Assembly: GCF_000612545.2 (NCBI RefSeq)
Contig: NZ_CP097800.1
Location: 124,001 to 188,000, forward strand
Length of the DNA stretch: 64,000 nucleotides
Source: Streptomyces sp. PCS3-D2
Lineage (GTDB): Bacteria > Actinomycetota > Actinomycetes > Streptomycetales > Streptomycetaceae
Direction: 5' to 3'
Both the position numbers and the translations under genes were made by a program. Numbering within the stretch: position 1 is the first letter of the stretch; the number at the start of each line of letters is the position of its first letter. Below are positions 1 to 17,643 of this stretch, piece after piece. The notes under the pieces were generated by a model. That model had not been told where the DNA came from, did no database searches, and was given only the letters and a program-made list of their open reading frames with translations.

Positions 1-8717
<8,717 letters not shown>

Positions 8718-9000
8718 CGTGTCTTCGGACTCCTTCACGGCGAGCAGGACCTTCCGTCACCGGACCTGGGCGGGCGCCCGCTCCCGCGGGTCCCGCGCCG
8801 GCCGGGGCGCCTTCGTCATGCCCGGCGCGTACCTCCGCCGGACCTGCGACGCCGATCTTTCCTAAGCCGCATAGCAGCCCGATAGCGCAGGCCGCGACAC
8901 GGACAGGGGTACGCGTACGGGCACGTGTACGGCGTGTGTACGGGTACGGGGGCGGGCGGGTCGCGGAGTGCGGGAGGGCCGCGCGCACCTCGGGGGCGGG
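8718..9000. other. Intergenic region between the PKS gene and the 5-aminolevulinate synthase gene
   Basis: 283 bp without a supported gene. It holds the promoter side of the PKS gene (repeats at 8865-8886) and, at 8911-8948, a run of degenerate GTAC/TACGG repeats of unknown meaning. The upstream gene on the same strand ends at 9001. Confidence 0.6.
8865..8886 (-). promoter_or_regulatory. Two 11-bp direct repeats, SARP-type operator candidate upstream of the PKS gene
   Basis: Read on the minus strand, GCTATCGGGCT (8886-8876) is followed directly by GCTATGCGGCT (8875-8865), 9 of 11 identical. SARP/AfsR-family activators bind heptameric direct repeats with an 11-bp period ending about 8 bp before a -10 element; eight bases after the second heptamer lies AAAGAT, a weak -10 candidate. 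The site is 148 bp upstream of the PKS ATG. Confidence 0.45.
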
Positions 9001-10245
9001 TCAGCCGTGCGTCACGGCGGACCGGCGCCAGCCCGGTGCGCGCGTCACGCCCAGCTCCTCCCAGATGCCGTCCAGGGCCGCGACGAACTCCGCGACCGCG
9101 GCGGGTTCGTGGACGGCACCGGGCGCGCTCCGGAGGATCTCCTGACCGGCCCGCACGCTCGGCGCGTTGATCGACTGCACGTAGATGCCGTGGCGCTCCA
9201 GCAGCAGGCCGGAGATCCGCTGGGCGAGCGCGTCGTCCCCGACGAAGATCGAGACGATGTGGGATTCGTCGGAGACGAAGGGGATGCCGTGTTCGGTGAG
9301 CAGCCGGTGCGTCAGCCGGGCGTTCTCGCGGAGCCGGTCGCGTTCCTCGTCGGAGGCGCGCAGGTGCCGGACGGCGGCGAGCGCGCCCGCCACGACCGAG
9401 GGGGGCAGGGCCGTGGTGAAGATGAAGGAGCGGGACAGACCGCGTACCGCGTCGACCAGTTCGGCGGGACCGGCGATGTAGCCGCCGGTAGTGCCGAAGC
9501 CCTTGGCCAAGGTGCCCATGATGACGGTGAACTCGTCGGCCAGGCCCAGGCTCGCGGCGATGCCTGCTCCCTGCGGCCCGTACATGCCGACCGCGTGGAC
9601 CTCGTCGAGGAAGGTCATCGCGCCGTGCTTGCGGGCGATGGCGGCGATCTCGGCGAGCGGGGCAACGTCACCGCCCATCGAGTAGACCGACTCCATGACG
9701 ATCATCTTCGGCCGGTCGGAATCGGTGGCGGATATCAGCTCTTCGAGATGCGCGGTGTCGTTGTGGCGGAAAATGCGCTTCTCGGCGCCGCTGTGGCGGA
9801 GTCCGTCGATGATCGAGGCGTGGTTCATCTCGTCGGAGAAGACGACGCAGTCGCCCAGCCGGCCGGCGAGGACCGTGAGGGCGCCGTCATTGGCGGTGTA
9901 TCCCGACGTGAAGAGGAGGGCGTTGGCCTTGCCGTGCAGATCTGCGAGTTCCTGCTCCAGCAGTACGTGGTAATGGTTGGTCCCCCCGATGTTCCGGGAG
10001 CCGCCCGAGCCCGCGCCGTACGCGTCGAGGGCTTCCCGGGTCGCGGCGAGCACCAGCGGGTGCTGACCCATTCCCAGATAGTCGTTGCTGCACCACACGC
10101 TGATCTCGGAGCCGATGCCGTCGCGCAGGCTCCGGGCCGCGGGAAATTTCCCGGCGAGCCGGCTGACCTCCAGAAACTCCCGTTTCGCCTCTGCGGACCC
10201 GCCTTCCTTCATGTGCCGCGAGAAGAGCTCCAAGTATTGATTCAT
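9001..10245 (-). CDS. 5-aminolevulinate synthase, C5N-pathway type
   Basis: 414 aa. PLP-dependent alpha-oxoamine synthase condensing glycine with succinyl-CoA to 5-aminolevulinate. Visible: [14 protein letters not shown], the [11 protein letters not shown] stretch, and the PLP-binding Lys248 in [14 protein letters not shown] 10245 (MNQYLELF) is preferred over an in-frame ATG at 10323 because AAAAGGG lies 5 nt upstream of it and ALAS homology starts there. Streptomycetes make heme 5-ALA by the C5 (glutamyl-tRNA) route, so a Shemin-type ALAS usually marks a C5N gene set; ALAS enzymes of this group (BafZ, AsuD2, MoeC4 type) serve the 2-amino-3-hydroxycyclopentenone unit. The adjacent acyl-CoA ligase and amide synthetase genes support that role. 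Confidence 0.93.
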   Translation of the reverse strand: MNQYLELFSRHMKEGGSAEAKREFLEVSRLAGKFPAARSLRDGIGSEISVWCSNDYLGMGQHPLVLAATREALDAYGAGSGGSRNIGGTNHYHVLLEQELADLHGKANALLFTSGYTANDGALTVLAGRLGDCVVFSDEMNHASIIDGLRHSGAEKRIFRHNDTAHLEELISATDSDRPKMIVMESVYSMGGDVAPLAEIAAIARKHGAMTFLDEVHAVGMYGPQGAGIAASLGLADEFTVIMGTLAKGFGTTGGYIAGPAELVDAVRGLSRSFIFTTALPPSVVAGALAAVRHLRASDEERDRLRENARLTHRLLTEHGIPFVSDESHIVSIFVGDDALAQRISGLLLERHGIYVQSINAPSVRAGQEILRSAPGAVHEPAAVAEFVAALDGIWEELGVTRAPGWRRSAVTHG

Positions 10246-10455
10246 GACGACCCTTTTCTCCGAAGGCTGCGCCGATACGGGGCTCGGACTGGTAGAGGGG
10301 ATTGTCCCAGAGCGGAATATCACTTCGATGACGCGGTCTGCGACAATTCAAGACCCCCGATGCGGCCGTTTCTTCAATTCACACTCCTGGTACACCCGCT
10401 TTGCTTGTTGTAGGCTCTGCCGAAATTCCTCGACACGGCACCACTGGAGTTCTCT
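10246..10455. promoter_or_regulatory. Divergent promoter region, ALAS / amide synthetase
   Basis: 210 bp between the divergent starts at 10245 and 10456. A TAGGCT hexamer lies near 10410-10415 and could be the -10 of the rightward operon; a GGAG ribosome site is at 10446-10449. No convincing operator repeat was found here. Confidence 0.4.
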
Positions 10456-12015
10456 ATGCCGTCGAACGAAACGTATGTCAGCCAGATCCTTGAGGTAATT
10501 TCCGCCGAGCCGGAGAAAGTGGTCCTCTCCTGGCGGGACCGGACGCTTACCGCGGCGCAGCTGACCGCCCTGGTCCGGTCCGCAGCGCACTCCCTGCACC
10601 GGCACGCCGGCGGAAGCGACGCGGGCGGCGGCACGGCCGGCACCGTGGTCGCCATCCTCACCGTCACCAACACCGGCCCGACCCTGGTCCTGCGCTACGC
10701 CGCGAACCTGATCGGGGCCACCGTCGTCCACCTGCACACCACCAACGCGGTCGACCCGGCCGACCACTTGGCCGCCGACGCCAAACTCAAGATCCTCCGG
10801 GACACCGGCGCGACGCACCTGGCAGTCGACGCGGAGAACGTCGCGACCGCCCGCGAGCTGCGCGAGCGGCTGGGCACCCCGCTCGCCCTCGTCGCCCTCG
10901 GCGACCTCGGTCCGGACGTCCTGGACCTGACGGCCGGCGACGCGGACGCGCTGGACCCGTCCGGCATGGGGATAGGGCTCGACCGGCCCGCGGTGGTCAC
11001 CTACACGAGCGGCACGACGGGCGAGCCCAAGGGCATCGCCTTCGACTTCCGCACCCGCAACGGCTTCATCTCGGCCGGGCTCCAGATGGGCTGGCGGTCG
11101 GTCTACCTGGCCTGCCTCCCGCTCAGCCACTCCAGCGGCGCCACGGCCGACGACTCCCTGGCGTCCGGCGGCTCGGTGGTCCTGCGGGACGGCTTCGACC
11201 CGGGTGACGCGCTGCGCTGCATCGAGCAGTACAAGATCACCCGGATGCTGCTCTCACCTCCCCAGCTCTACCTGCTGATGGACCGGCCGGAGGTGGGCTC
11301 GACCGACCTCTCCAGCCTCCAGATGGTGACGTACGTGGGCTCCCCCGCGTCCCCCGAGCGGCTGGCCGAGGCGGTCAAGGTCTTCGGCGACGTACTGATC
11401 CAGGTGTACGCGACCAGCGAGGCGGGCTTCGTCAGCATGCTCTCGCCCGCCGAGCACCTCGACCCCCGGCTGCGGGAAACGGTCGGCCGGCCGATGCCCG
11501 GCTGGGTGCGGATCACCGACCCGGACGACCACCGCGACCTGTCGCTCGGCGAGATCGGCGAGGTCTGCGTACGGTCGGCGTTCACGATGAGCGCGTACGT
11601 GGCCGAACCCGAGCTCACCGCCCGGACCGTACGGGACCGCTGGGTGCACACCGGTGACCTCGGCTTCGTCGACGGCGACGGCTACCTCCACCTCCGCGGC
11701 CGGATCGGCGAGGTGATCAAGACCAACGGCATCAAGATCCATCCGGTGACGGTGGAGAACGCCTTCCTCGCCCACCCCGATGTCGCGCAGGCCGCCGTCT
11801 TCTGCGTCAAGGACCGGGACCGGATCGAGCACCTGCACGCCGCCGTGGTGCTGCGCGCACCGGGCGCGGTCACCCCCGAGGAGCTGGCGGAGCACATCCG
11901 GGCCACCATCTCGCCCAAGCACGTCCCCGCCGACATCCGCGTCCGGCCCGCCCTGCCGCTCACCGGCGTCGGCAAGCCGGACAAGGCGCGGCTGGCCGCC
12001 GAAGCGGGCGCGTGA
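10456..12015 (+). CDS. ATP-dependent amide synthetase-like adenylating enzyme (C5N attachment)
   Basis: 519 aa member of the ANL (acyl-CoA synthetase/AMP-ligase) family. Phosphate-binding motif TYTSGTTGEPKG, the YATSEAG motif, the hinge TGDLGFVDGDGYLHLRGR and the C-terminal catalytic lysine in GVGKPDKARL are present. The active-site region (LPLSHSSGAT) differs from ordinary acyl-CoA ligases and resembles the amide synthetases (BafY/AsuC2 type) that join a carboxylic acid to the C5N amine. ATG has GGAG 6 nt upstream. The gene is followed after 7 nt by the acyl-CoA ligase, so both are probably one transcript. Assignment of amide synthetase versus ligase between the two genes is from overall resemblance and is less certain than the family. 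Confidence 0.8.
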   Translation: MPSNETYVSQILEVISAEPEKVVLSWRDRTLTAAQLTALVRSAAHSLHRHAGGSDAGGGTAGTVVAILTVTNTGPTLVLRYAANLIGATVVHLHTTNAVDPADHLAADAKLKILRDTGATHLAVDAENVATARELRERLGTPLALVALGDLGPDVLDLTAGDADALDPSGMGIGLDRPAVVTYTSGTTGEPKGIAFDFRTRNGFISAGLQMGWRSVYLACLPLSHSSGATADDSLASGGSVVLRDGFDPGDALRCIEQYKITRMLLSPPQLYLLMDRPEVGSTDLSSLQMVTYVGSPASPERLAEAVKVFGDVLIQVYATSEAGFVSMLSPAEHLDPRLRETVGRPMPGWVRITDPDDHRDLSLGEIGEVCVRSAFTMSAYVAEPELTARTVRDRWVHTGDLGFVDGDGYLHLRGRIGEVIKTNGIKIHPVTVENAFLAHPDVAQAAVFCVKDRDRIEHLHAAVVLRAPGAVTPEELAEHIRATISPKHVPADIRVRPALPLTGVGKPDKARLAAEAGA

Positions 12016-12022
12016 GACCGCC

Positions 12023-13606
12023 GTGACCCTCTCCGTGGCGGCCATCCTCGCCGAGTCCGCGCTACGACGGCCGGAGCACCCGGCAGTCGTGTGCGGTACC
12101 CGGAGGATCACCTACCGTGAACTGTGGGACGGGGCACGCCGGTACGCGGCGGCGCTGCGCGCGCGGGGCATCGGCCCCGACGACAAGGTGGCGCTGCTGC
12201 TGCCCAGCACCCCGCACTTCCCGCTGGCCTACTTCGGCGTACTCGCGCTCGGCGCCATCGCGGTCCCCGTCCACGCCCTGCTCCGCTCGGACGAGATCGC
12301 GTACGTCCTGGAGGATTCCGGGGCGGTCGCACTGGTCTGCGCCGCCCCGCTGCTGGCCGAGGGCGGCAAGGCGGCGGAGGCGACCGGCACCCCCCTGCTC
12401 ACCGTCATGGAGGAAGGAGACGGGGAGGAAGGGGCGGACGGTGAGCAGGGGGGTGGCCGCCCGCCGCGGCTGGACGCGCTCGCGGCGCGCAGCGCACCCG
12501 TCGACCGCCAGGTGCCGCGCGACCCCGGTGACATCGCGGTGATCCTCTATACCTCCGGCACCACCGGCCGCCCCAAGGGCGCCCTGCTCACCCACCTCAA
12601 CGTCGTCATGAACGTCGACACCACGATGCAGTCGCCCTTCGACTTCACGCCGGACGACGTGCTGCTCGGCTGTCTCCCCCTCTTCCACACCTTCGGCCAG
12701 ATCTGCGGAATGAACACCTGTTTCCGGGCCGGGGCGACCCTGGTCCTGATGCCCCGGTTCGACGGGCCGGGCGCGCTGGACCTCATGGTCCGGGAGCGGT
12801 GCACCCTCTTCATGGGCGTCCCGACCATGTACCGGGCGCTCCTCGACGCGGCCCGCGCCGACCCGCGCAGACCTCAGCTCGACCGCGCGTTCTCCGGCGG
12901 CTCGGCGCTGCCGGTGGCGTTCCTGGACGCGTTCCGGGAGGAGTTCGGCTGCCCGGTCTTCGAGGGGTACGGGCTGACGGAGACCTCTCCCGTGGTGTCG
13001 TACAACCAGCGGGCGTGGCCGCTCAGACCGGGCACCGTGGGCCGGCCGATCTGGGGCGTCGAGGTCGAGATCGCCCGGGCGGATGTGGAGGACCGGGTGG
13101 AGCTCCTCGCCGCCGGCGAGGTGGGCGAGATCGTCATCCGCGGGCACAACGTGATGGCCGGCTACCTGAACCGGCCGGAGGCGACCGCCGAGGCGATCGT
13201 GGACGGCTGGTTCCGCTCGGGCGACCTCGGCGTCAAGGACGACGAGGGCTACCTGTCCATCGTCGACCGCAAGAAGGACGTGGTCCTGCGCGGCGGCTAC
13301 AACGTCTACCCGCGCGAGGTCGAAGACGTCCTGGCCCGCCACCCGGCCATCGCCCAGGCAGCCGTCATCGGCCTGCCCCACCCCGTCCACGGCGAGGAGG
13401 TGTGCGCCGTGGTGACGACCCGCCCCGGCGCGGCCCCGGGCCCTGCCCTCGCCTCCGAGATCGTGGCCTGGAGCAGAGAGCGCATGGCCCCGTACAAGTA
13501 CCCCCGCCGGGTCGAGTTCACCGACTCCTTCCCCCTGGGCCCCAGCGGCAAGATCCTCAAACGCGAGCTGGTCTCCCTCCTGACCGGCACGACAGGACGG
13601 CAGTAG
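12023..13606 (+). CDS. Acyl-CoA ligase (AMP-forming), probably 5-aminolevulinyl-CoA forming
   Basis: 527 aa from GTG 12023 (ribosome site overlaps the end of the preceding gene). ANL family: LYTSGTTGRPKGALLTH phosphate loop, GYGLTETSPVV, the hinge SGDLGVKDDEGYLSIVDRKKD, and the catalytic lysine in PSGKILKREL. It is of the long-chain-fatty-acid-ligase type, like BafX and AsuD1, which activate 5-aminolevulinate as its CoA thioester so that it cyclises to 2-amino-3-hydroxycyclopent-2-enone. An acidic/Gly insert around residue 130 is unusual but within a surface loop. Function is inferred from the ALAS and amide-synthetase neighbours. Confidence 0.85.
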   Translation: MTLSVAAILAESALRRPEHPAVVCGTRRITYRELWDGARRYAAALRARGIGPDDKVALLLPSTPHFPLAYFGVLALGAIAVPVHALLRSDEIAYVLEDSGAVALVCAAPLLAEGGKAAEATGTPLLTVMEEGDGEEGADGEQGGGRPPRLDALAARSAPVDRQVPRDPGDIAVILYTSGTTGRPKGALLTHLNVVMNVDTTMQSPFDFTPDDVLLGCLPLFHTFGQICGMNTCFRAGATLVLMPRFDGPGALDLMVRERCTLFMGVPTMYRALLDAARADPRRPQLDRAFSGGSALPVAFLDAFREEFGCPVFEGYGLTETSPVVSYNQRAWPLRPGTVGRPIWGVEVEIARADVEDRVELLAAGEVGEIVIRGHNVMAGYLNRPEATAEAIVDGWFRSGDLGVKDDEGYLSIVDRKKDVVLRGGYNVYPREVEDVLARHPAIAQAAVIGLPHPVHGEEVCAVVTTRPGAAPGPALASEIVAWSRERMAPYKYPRRVEFTDSFPLGPSGKILKRELVSLLTGTTGRQ

Positions 13607-13971
13607 CGGGTCCTACCGGCGGTGTCCGCGTACCACCGGCGGTGTCCGCGTACCGGTGCACCCGCGGCCTGCCGGTCCGTAGCGCGACGACGGTCACCCC
13701 GTGCCGGCGCGCAGGCGGTCTCACCGCCGCCACTCCTCTCATGGGACCCATCTGCCCCTCTGTCACCCATCCCCGCATCTCGACGGAACCTCACCCCTTA
13801 CCAACAAACCAACCGCAGGGAGGCCCGCGGAGGCGGGGCCGGTGGGATGGGAAGGGCGGACGAGGGCGTGTCGGTGCCCGGCGGGCCGGGTGGCCTCCGG
13901 CACGGTGAGGCCAGTTGCCGCGCCCGCCCACCCGCGCGGAACGGCATCCACGGCGTGCATGAGGGGTTCGC
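13607..13971. other. Intergenic region with a 20-bp tandem repeat
   Basis: 365 bp with no supported gene, marking the right-hand end of the C5N gene set. Just after the ligase stop, the 20-mer ACCGGCGGTGTCCGCGTACC occurs twice in tandem (13615-13634 and 13635-13654). No terminator hairpin is obvious. Confidence 0.6.
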
Positions 13972-14781
13972 ATGGTCGAGAACGAGAACACCAACACCAT
14001 CACCCCCGAGCTCGTCGCCTCTGCCGGTGCCGGTGCCGGCACCGGCGCCGGTGCCGGTGCCGGTGCCGGTGGTGCATTCCCCAGGCCGCCCGGCCGCCGC
14101 GCCCTGCTGCTCGCCGCCGGATCGGCCGGCGCCGCCGCCCTCCTGGGCGGGGCGTGCGCAGCCCCGTCCGGAACACGGAGCGCAGCCGGACAGCCCACCG
14201 GCCCCCCGCCCCCGGCCGGACGGACCACCGCGGCCGCGCCCGCCTGCATCCTCGCCGTCGAGGCAGGCGCGGGGCCGTACTACCTGGACGTGGACCTGGT
14301 CCGCTCCGACATCACCCAGGGCCGAAACGGAGTACCGCTACGGCTGGACCTCACGGTCGTACGGGTCGCCGACGGCTGCCGGCCACTCGCCCATGCCGCC
14401 GTCGAGGTCTGGCACGCCGACGCCAACGGCGACTACTCCACCGGCAAGGACACCTTCCTGCGCGGCACCCAGACCACGGACCGCACCGGACGGTGCACCT
14501 TCCGCACGATCGTGCCGGGCTGGTACGCCGGGCTGGCCCCGCACATCCACTTCAAAGTCCGCCCCGACTCCCGCACCGAGACCACCTCGCAGTTCTTCTT
14601 CCCGGAAGACCTCCTGACCCAGGTGTACGCCCGCCCGCCGTACGCACACCGCAGCGCCCCCGACCACCCCAACCAGCGCGACAGCCGCTACCGGGCCGCC
14701 GGTAAGACCATGACCCTGCCCCTCACGCCCGACAGCGACGGCGGCGGGTATCACACCACGTACACCATCGGCATCACCTGA
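13972..14781 (+). CDS. Intradiol ring-cleavage dioxygenase-like secreted lipoprotein
   Basis: 269 aa. An N-terminal low-complexity Gly/Ala tract (residues ~18-34) is followed by RRALLLAA and a lipobox ending in GGAC, suggesting export and lipid anchoring. The catalytic-domain motifs of intradiol (protocatechuate/catechol type) dioxygenases are visible: GPYY (first iron Tyr), VEVWHADANGDYS, and PGWYAGLAPHIHFKV with the second Tyr and the His-x-His iron ligands. Non-haem Fe(III) enzymes of this type cleave catechols; extracytoplasmic members are common in Streptomyces and their substrates are mostly unknown. GAGGGG precedes the ATG. Confidence 0.85.
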   Translation: MVENENTNTITPELVASAGAGAGTGAGAGAGAGGAFPRPPGRRALLLAAGSAGAAALLGGACAAPSGTRSAAGQPTGPPPPAGRTTAAAPACILAVEAGAGPYYLDVDLVRSDITQGRNGVPLRLDLTVVRVADGCRPLAHAAVEVWHADANGDYSTGKDTFLRGTQTTDRTGRCTFRTIVPGWYAGLAPHIHFKVRPDSRTETTSQFFFPEDLLTQVYARPPYAHRSAPDHPNQRDSRYRAAGKTMTLPLTPDSDGGGYHTTYTIGIT

Positions 14782-14782
14782 A

Positions 14783-14810
14783 CCGCCCCACCCGGGCCGG
14801 GGTGGCGGCC
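14783..14810 (+). terminator. Hairpin after the dioxygenase-like gene
   Basis: CCGCCCCACCCGG pairs with CCGGGGTGGCGG around a very short loop with one bulge, directly after the stop codon at 14781. There is no T-run, as is usual for Streptomyces terminators. Confidence 0.5.
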
Positions 14811-14920
14811 TCCCCCGGTCCAGGGCGCCGGCTCCCAGCAGGTGCGCGCCTCGCCCGGATCGGAGAAGCTGGGCTTGGCCACAGCGCCGACGGGCGCCAC
14901 GGACGGGCAAGGGAGGCCTC

Positions 14921-15424
14921 GTGGACACTTCAGGACACGGCCACAACACCCACCACCCCCGGTCCCGGAAACGGACCGGGATCCTGCTGAGCACCACTGC
15001 AGCCCTCACAGTCGCAGCCCTGCCAGCCTCCGCCGCGCACCCCGCGCCCGCACCCCCACCCGACCCGGTCGTCGTCGACTGCTCCTCCCAAGGCCACATA
15101 CGGCCCGAGGAATACCTCCTCGCCTGCGGCGACGGCAACAACCGACTCGTCGACCTGCACTGGAACACGTGGGGCCCCAGCACTGCCACAGCCACCGGCA
15201 CCGACATGGTCAACGACTGCCGCCCCTACTGCGCCGCAGGCCGCTTCCGCCCCTACCCGGTAACCGTCACCCTCAGCAACCCCCAGCCCTGGCCCGACCA
15301 CCCCCAAACTCAACGCTTCACCAGAATCCGACTCCTCTACACCGACACTTCGCCCGCCCCCATCCCCAAGGACATCACCTACAAACTCGTCTACGACACC
15401 CCCGCGCCCACTCCCACCACCTGA
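14921..15424 (+). CDS. Secreted hypothetical protein
   Basis: 167 aa from GTG 14921 with GGGAGG 5 nt upstream. Residues ~16-38 form a signal peptide (RSRKRTG, then a hydrophobic stretch, cleavage near ASA-A). The mature part is short, Pro-rich at both ends and carries four cysteines (VDCSS, LACGDG, NDCRPYC), suggesting two disulfide bonds. Small secreted proteins of this form are common in Streptomyces; no function is known to me. Confidence 0.7.
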   Translation: MDTSGHGHNTHHPRSRKRTGILLSTTAALTVAALPASAAHPAPAPPPDPVVVDCSSQGHIRPEEYLLACGDGNNRLVDLHWNTWGPSTATATGTDMVNDCRPYCAAGRFRPYPVTVTLSNPQPWPDHPQTQRFTRIRLLYTDTSPAPIPKDITYKLVYDTPAPTPTT

Positions 15425-16446
15425 CCCCAGCCCCTGGGGTGCCCGCCTCAGACCTGCCCCCGCTCTCCCACTGGGATCGCCCGGCAGGTCCATGACACGG
15501 CTGGTGAAGGACTGCCCGAGACGGCCCTCCTTCTGCAGGAGCACCCTTCGCACCAGGGTGCCGCTCTCAGCAAGGGCCCTGCGGGCACTGGATGTCGACG
15601 AGCTCGACTGCTGTGGCGCGTGCGGCGCGTCCCGTCGCGACAGGGGATCCGGCGCAACGAGGCACCAAACGCCGCCGGTGCTCGGCCCGCATCCGGCCAG
15701 CAAGGCAGGTGCCTGCCGCTACGCGGCGCGACCGTTGCGCGACCGACCAGCGCCAGCGGTAGAACCCTCCGCGGGCGCCACCCGGGATCGCGCACGATCG
15801 CTACACGCCGTGACGGTGCATGCCGCCGGCGTCGCAATGCAAGCGGCTCGTCCGCAGGTCTCCCCGGCGGGCACCTCGCCGTCTCCTGAAAGCGCTCGCG
15901 CCCCTCCTCGGCTCCCCGTTCTCCTCCCACGAAGCGGTGCTCTCCACGTCCACCGGCACACCGGCCCCACGGCCGACTCGCTCCGGCCGAGCACAACCCG
16001 TCCCGCAGAATTCGGGGTCGAAGGAACGGCAGACACCTCAGGCAGCGGGCCATCACCGGGTCGCAACCCACCGGCTCGCCCCCTCCCCTCCGGCGACACC
16101 GCCATGTGCCGTACCGGGCGCTGCGGCACCGCGCAGTTTCGCGGCCTCCGCATCCCCTCCACCCGGGCCGCCCGCCCGCCCTGCCCTCACGGCGCACTCG
16201 TCACGCTCGGCGCCCCGCACAGGCGCCTTGGGACCGATCCGCCGCCGGGTGCACGCACCCGACATCCGGCCTCCCCGGTGCAGCCGACCGGTCGCGGGAC
16301 TCTTGCACGGCAGAGGGCGGCAGGGGCGGCAGGGACCGCGGGAACGGCGCAGGCGGCGGGGGTGGCGGTGGCCTGTCACACGGCTGTGACAGTCGACGGA
16401 CAGCCCCATGAAGTCCCGAAGCCACGCTCTTCATAAGACAACAAAA
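15425..16446. other. Long stretch without recognisable gene
   Basis: About 1.0 kb in which open frames exist on both strands but none has a ribosome site plus a recognisable protein. The translated frames are rich in Arg/Pro/Ala/Gly, typical of shadow frames in high-GC DNA. The stretch may be decayed sequence; I see no insertion-sequence ends or RNA gene in it. Confidence 0.5.
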
Positions 16447-16468
16447 GGGACATCCAGCTAGATATCCC
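16447..16468. promoter_or_regulatory. 22-bp imperfect palindrome upstream of the LuxR-type HTH gene
   Basis: Left half GGGACATCCAG and the reverse complement of the right half, GGGATATCTAG, agree at 9 of 11 positions. The site is 58 bp before the ATG at 16526, in a locally AT-richer patch, a good position for an operator. It might bind the adjacent regulator (autoregulation), but that is inference. Confidence 0.45.
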
Positions 16469-16525
16469 TACTGCTTCCGAGGACGCGAGCAGCGGTGACC
16501 GAGCCGACACGGCAGAGGAAATCCC

Positions 16526-16741
16526 ATGACTCCCACACCCGCCACCCCCACAGCCGGACTCGCCCCCCGCGAGCAGGAAGCACTACGCCACATCGCCGCC
16601 GGGCACACCTACCTCCAGACCGCCCGCCACATGGGCCTCTCCAAGCACACCGTCGACGCATACCTGCGCCGCATCCGAGCCAAACTGAACGTCAACAGCA
16701 CCGCCGAAATGACCCGCATCGCCATCGCCCTCGGCCTGTAA
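16526..16741 (+). CDS. LuxR-type helix-turn-helix DNA-binding protein, HTH only
   Basis: 71 aa. Nearly the whole protein is a GerE/LuxR HTH: LAPREQEALRHIAAGHTYLQ, then ARHMGLSKHTVDAYLRRIRA with the recognition helix, then KLNVNSTAEMTRIAIALGL. No receiver or ligand domain is present, so regulation would need another partner or simple autoregulation through the palindrome at 16447-16468. GAGGAA lies 6 nt before the ATG. Confidence 0.88.
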   Translation: MTPTPATPTAGLAPREQEALRHIAAGHTYLQTARHMGLSKHTVDAYLRRIRAKLNVNSTAEMTRIAIALGL

Positions 16742-17352
16742 ACCCCCACCACCGGGCCCAGCCCCGCGCTCCGATCCCCATCGACGGCATGAACGCCACC
16801 CCGAGGGCGCGGAAGACCTGCCGCGCACCGTGCGCGAGGAAGATGCCGAGCAGCCCCTCCCCCGCAAAGCGTGAAGCGCGGACCGACTGGCCGATTCAGG
16901 TGGGCGAGGGGGGCCGGGCGACCGAGATACGCACCAGTGAGCAGGCCCAGGACCACCTCGGCCACGACTTCTCCCCAAGTCCCACCCACGAAGCCGGCCA
17001 CGCCGTTCGCCGCCCCCATCGGATCCCCGCCCTGGCCATCCCCCGCAGGCTCGCACCCCCGAGCAGGGCCCGGTGCCGGTACAGACGACCCCCGCCGCAC
17101 CGGAACGACCTCCAGGGCGGTCAAGAGCCGCCGACCGCCGGCCTCCGTCACGCATCGACCAAGAACGCGGAGGCACCCCACCCGGGCCCGACCGTCACAC
17201 GCAGACCCCACCACCCCCACCGCGACTTCTGGTGACATATACGACACGCTCCGCCACCTCTTCGCCCAGGGATCAGGACAGGCCAGGGGCTGCTTGTGAC
17301 TCCCCCCACCCTCCCTTGACCGGCAAAAGAAGGGGTACCTAACTTCGAGGGC
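16742..17352. other. Intergenic stretch, possible decayed coding sequence
   Basis: About 610 bp without a supported gene. On the minus strand two adjoining frames give protein-like runs (around 16950-16900 LGLLTGAYLG and around 16850-16790 GLLGIFLAHGARQVF) that would need a frameshift to join. This may be a remnant or chance; no family was recognised. Confidence 0.35.
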
Positions 17353-17643
17353 ATGGCCCCCCACACCCCCTCCCCCGACGACAACGCCGACACCGCAGCC
17401 GGCTCCGGCGGGTCGGCGTCCGCCGACTTCACCCTGGACCTCACGTCGCACGAGGTCCTCCGGCGCGCCCACATCATGGAAGCCCTCGGACCCGACTGGA
17501 ACCCGGTGGAAGTCCTCCTCGGTGAGGAATCCGCATACGACCTGCTGTACTCCGGACTCGACGCCGAGCAGCAACGCCTCTACGACGGCCTCGTCGCCGC
17601 CGGCGTCCTGCCCATCCGGGGAGACGGCCGTGCTGCCTCTTGA
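17353..17643 (+). CDS. Small conserved actinomycete protein (DUF6400-like)
   Basis: 96 aa: a disordered acidic N-terminus followed by FTLDLTSHEVLRRAHIMEAL, GPDWNPVEVLLGEESAYDLL and LDAEQQRLYDGLVAAGVLP. I associate this pattern with the Streptomyces family DUF6400, function unknown; the association is from memory. Its 3' end overlaps the next gene by 14 bp, indicating coupled translation. Confidence 0.7.
   Translation: MAPHTPSPDDNADTAAGSGGSASADFTLDLTSHEVLRRAHIMEALGPDWNPVEVLLGEESAYDLLYSGLDAEQQRLYDGLVAAGVLPIRGDGRAAS

Noticed and set aside
9001-10323. Longer ALAS start at ATG 10323
   Set aside because: The extra 26 residues ([20 protein letters not shown]...) do not resemble ALAS, and AAAAGGG sits before ATG 10245.
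15492-16436. + strand open frame of about 310 codons in the gene-poor gap
   Set aside because: No ribosome site at its start, Arg/Pro/Ala-rich composition, and no motif or family recognised.
16742-17300. Minus-strand protein-like runs (LGLLTGAYLG, GLLGIFLAHGARQVF) in two frames
   Set aside because: Would need a frameshift, has no ribosome site or family match, and may be chance; recorded only as a possible remnant in the intergenic feature.
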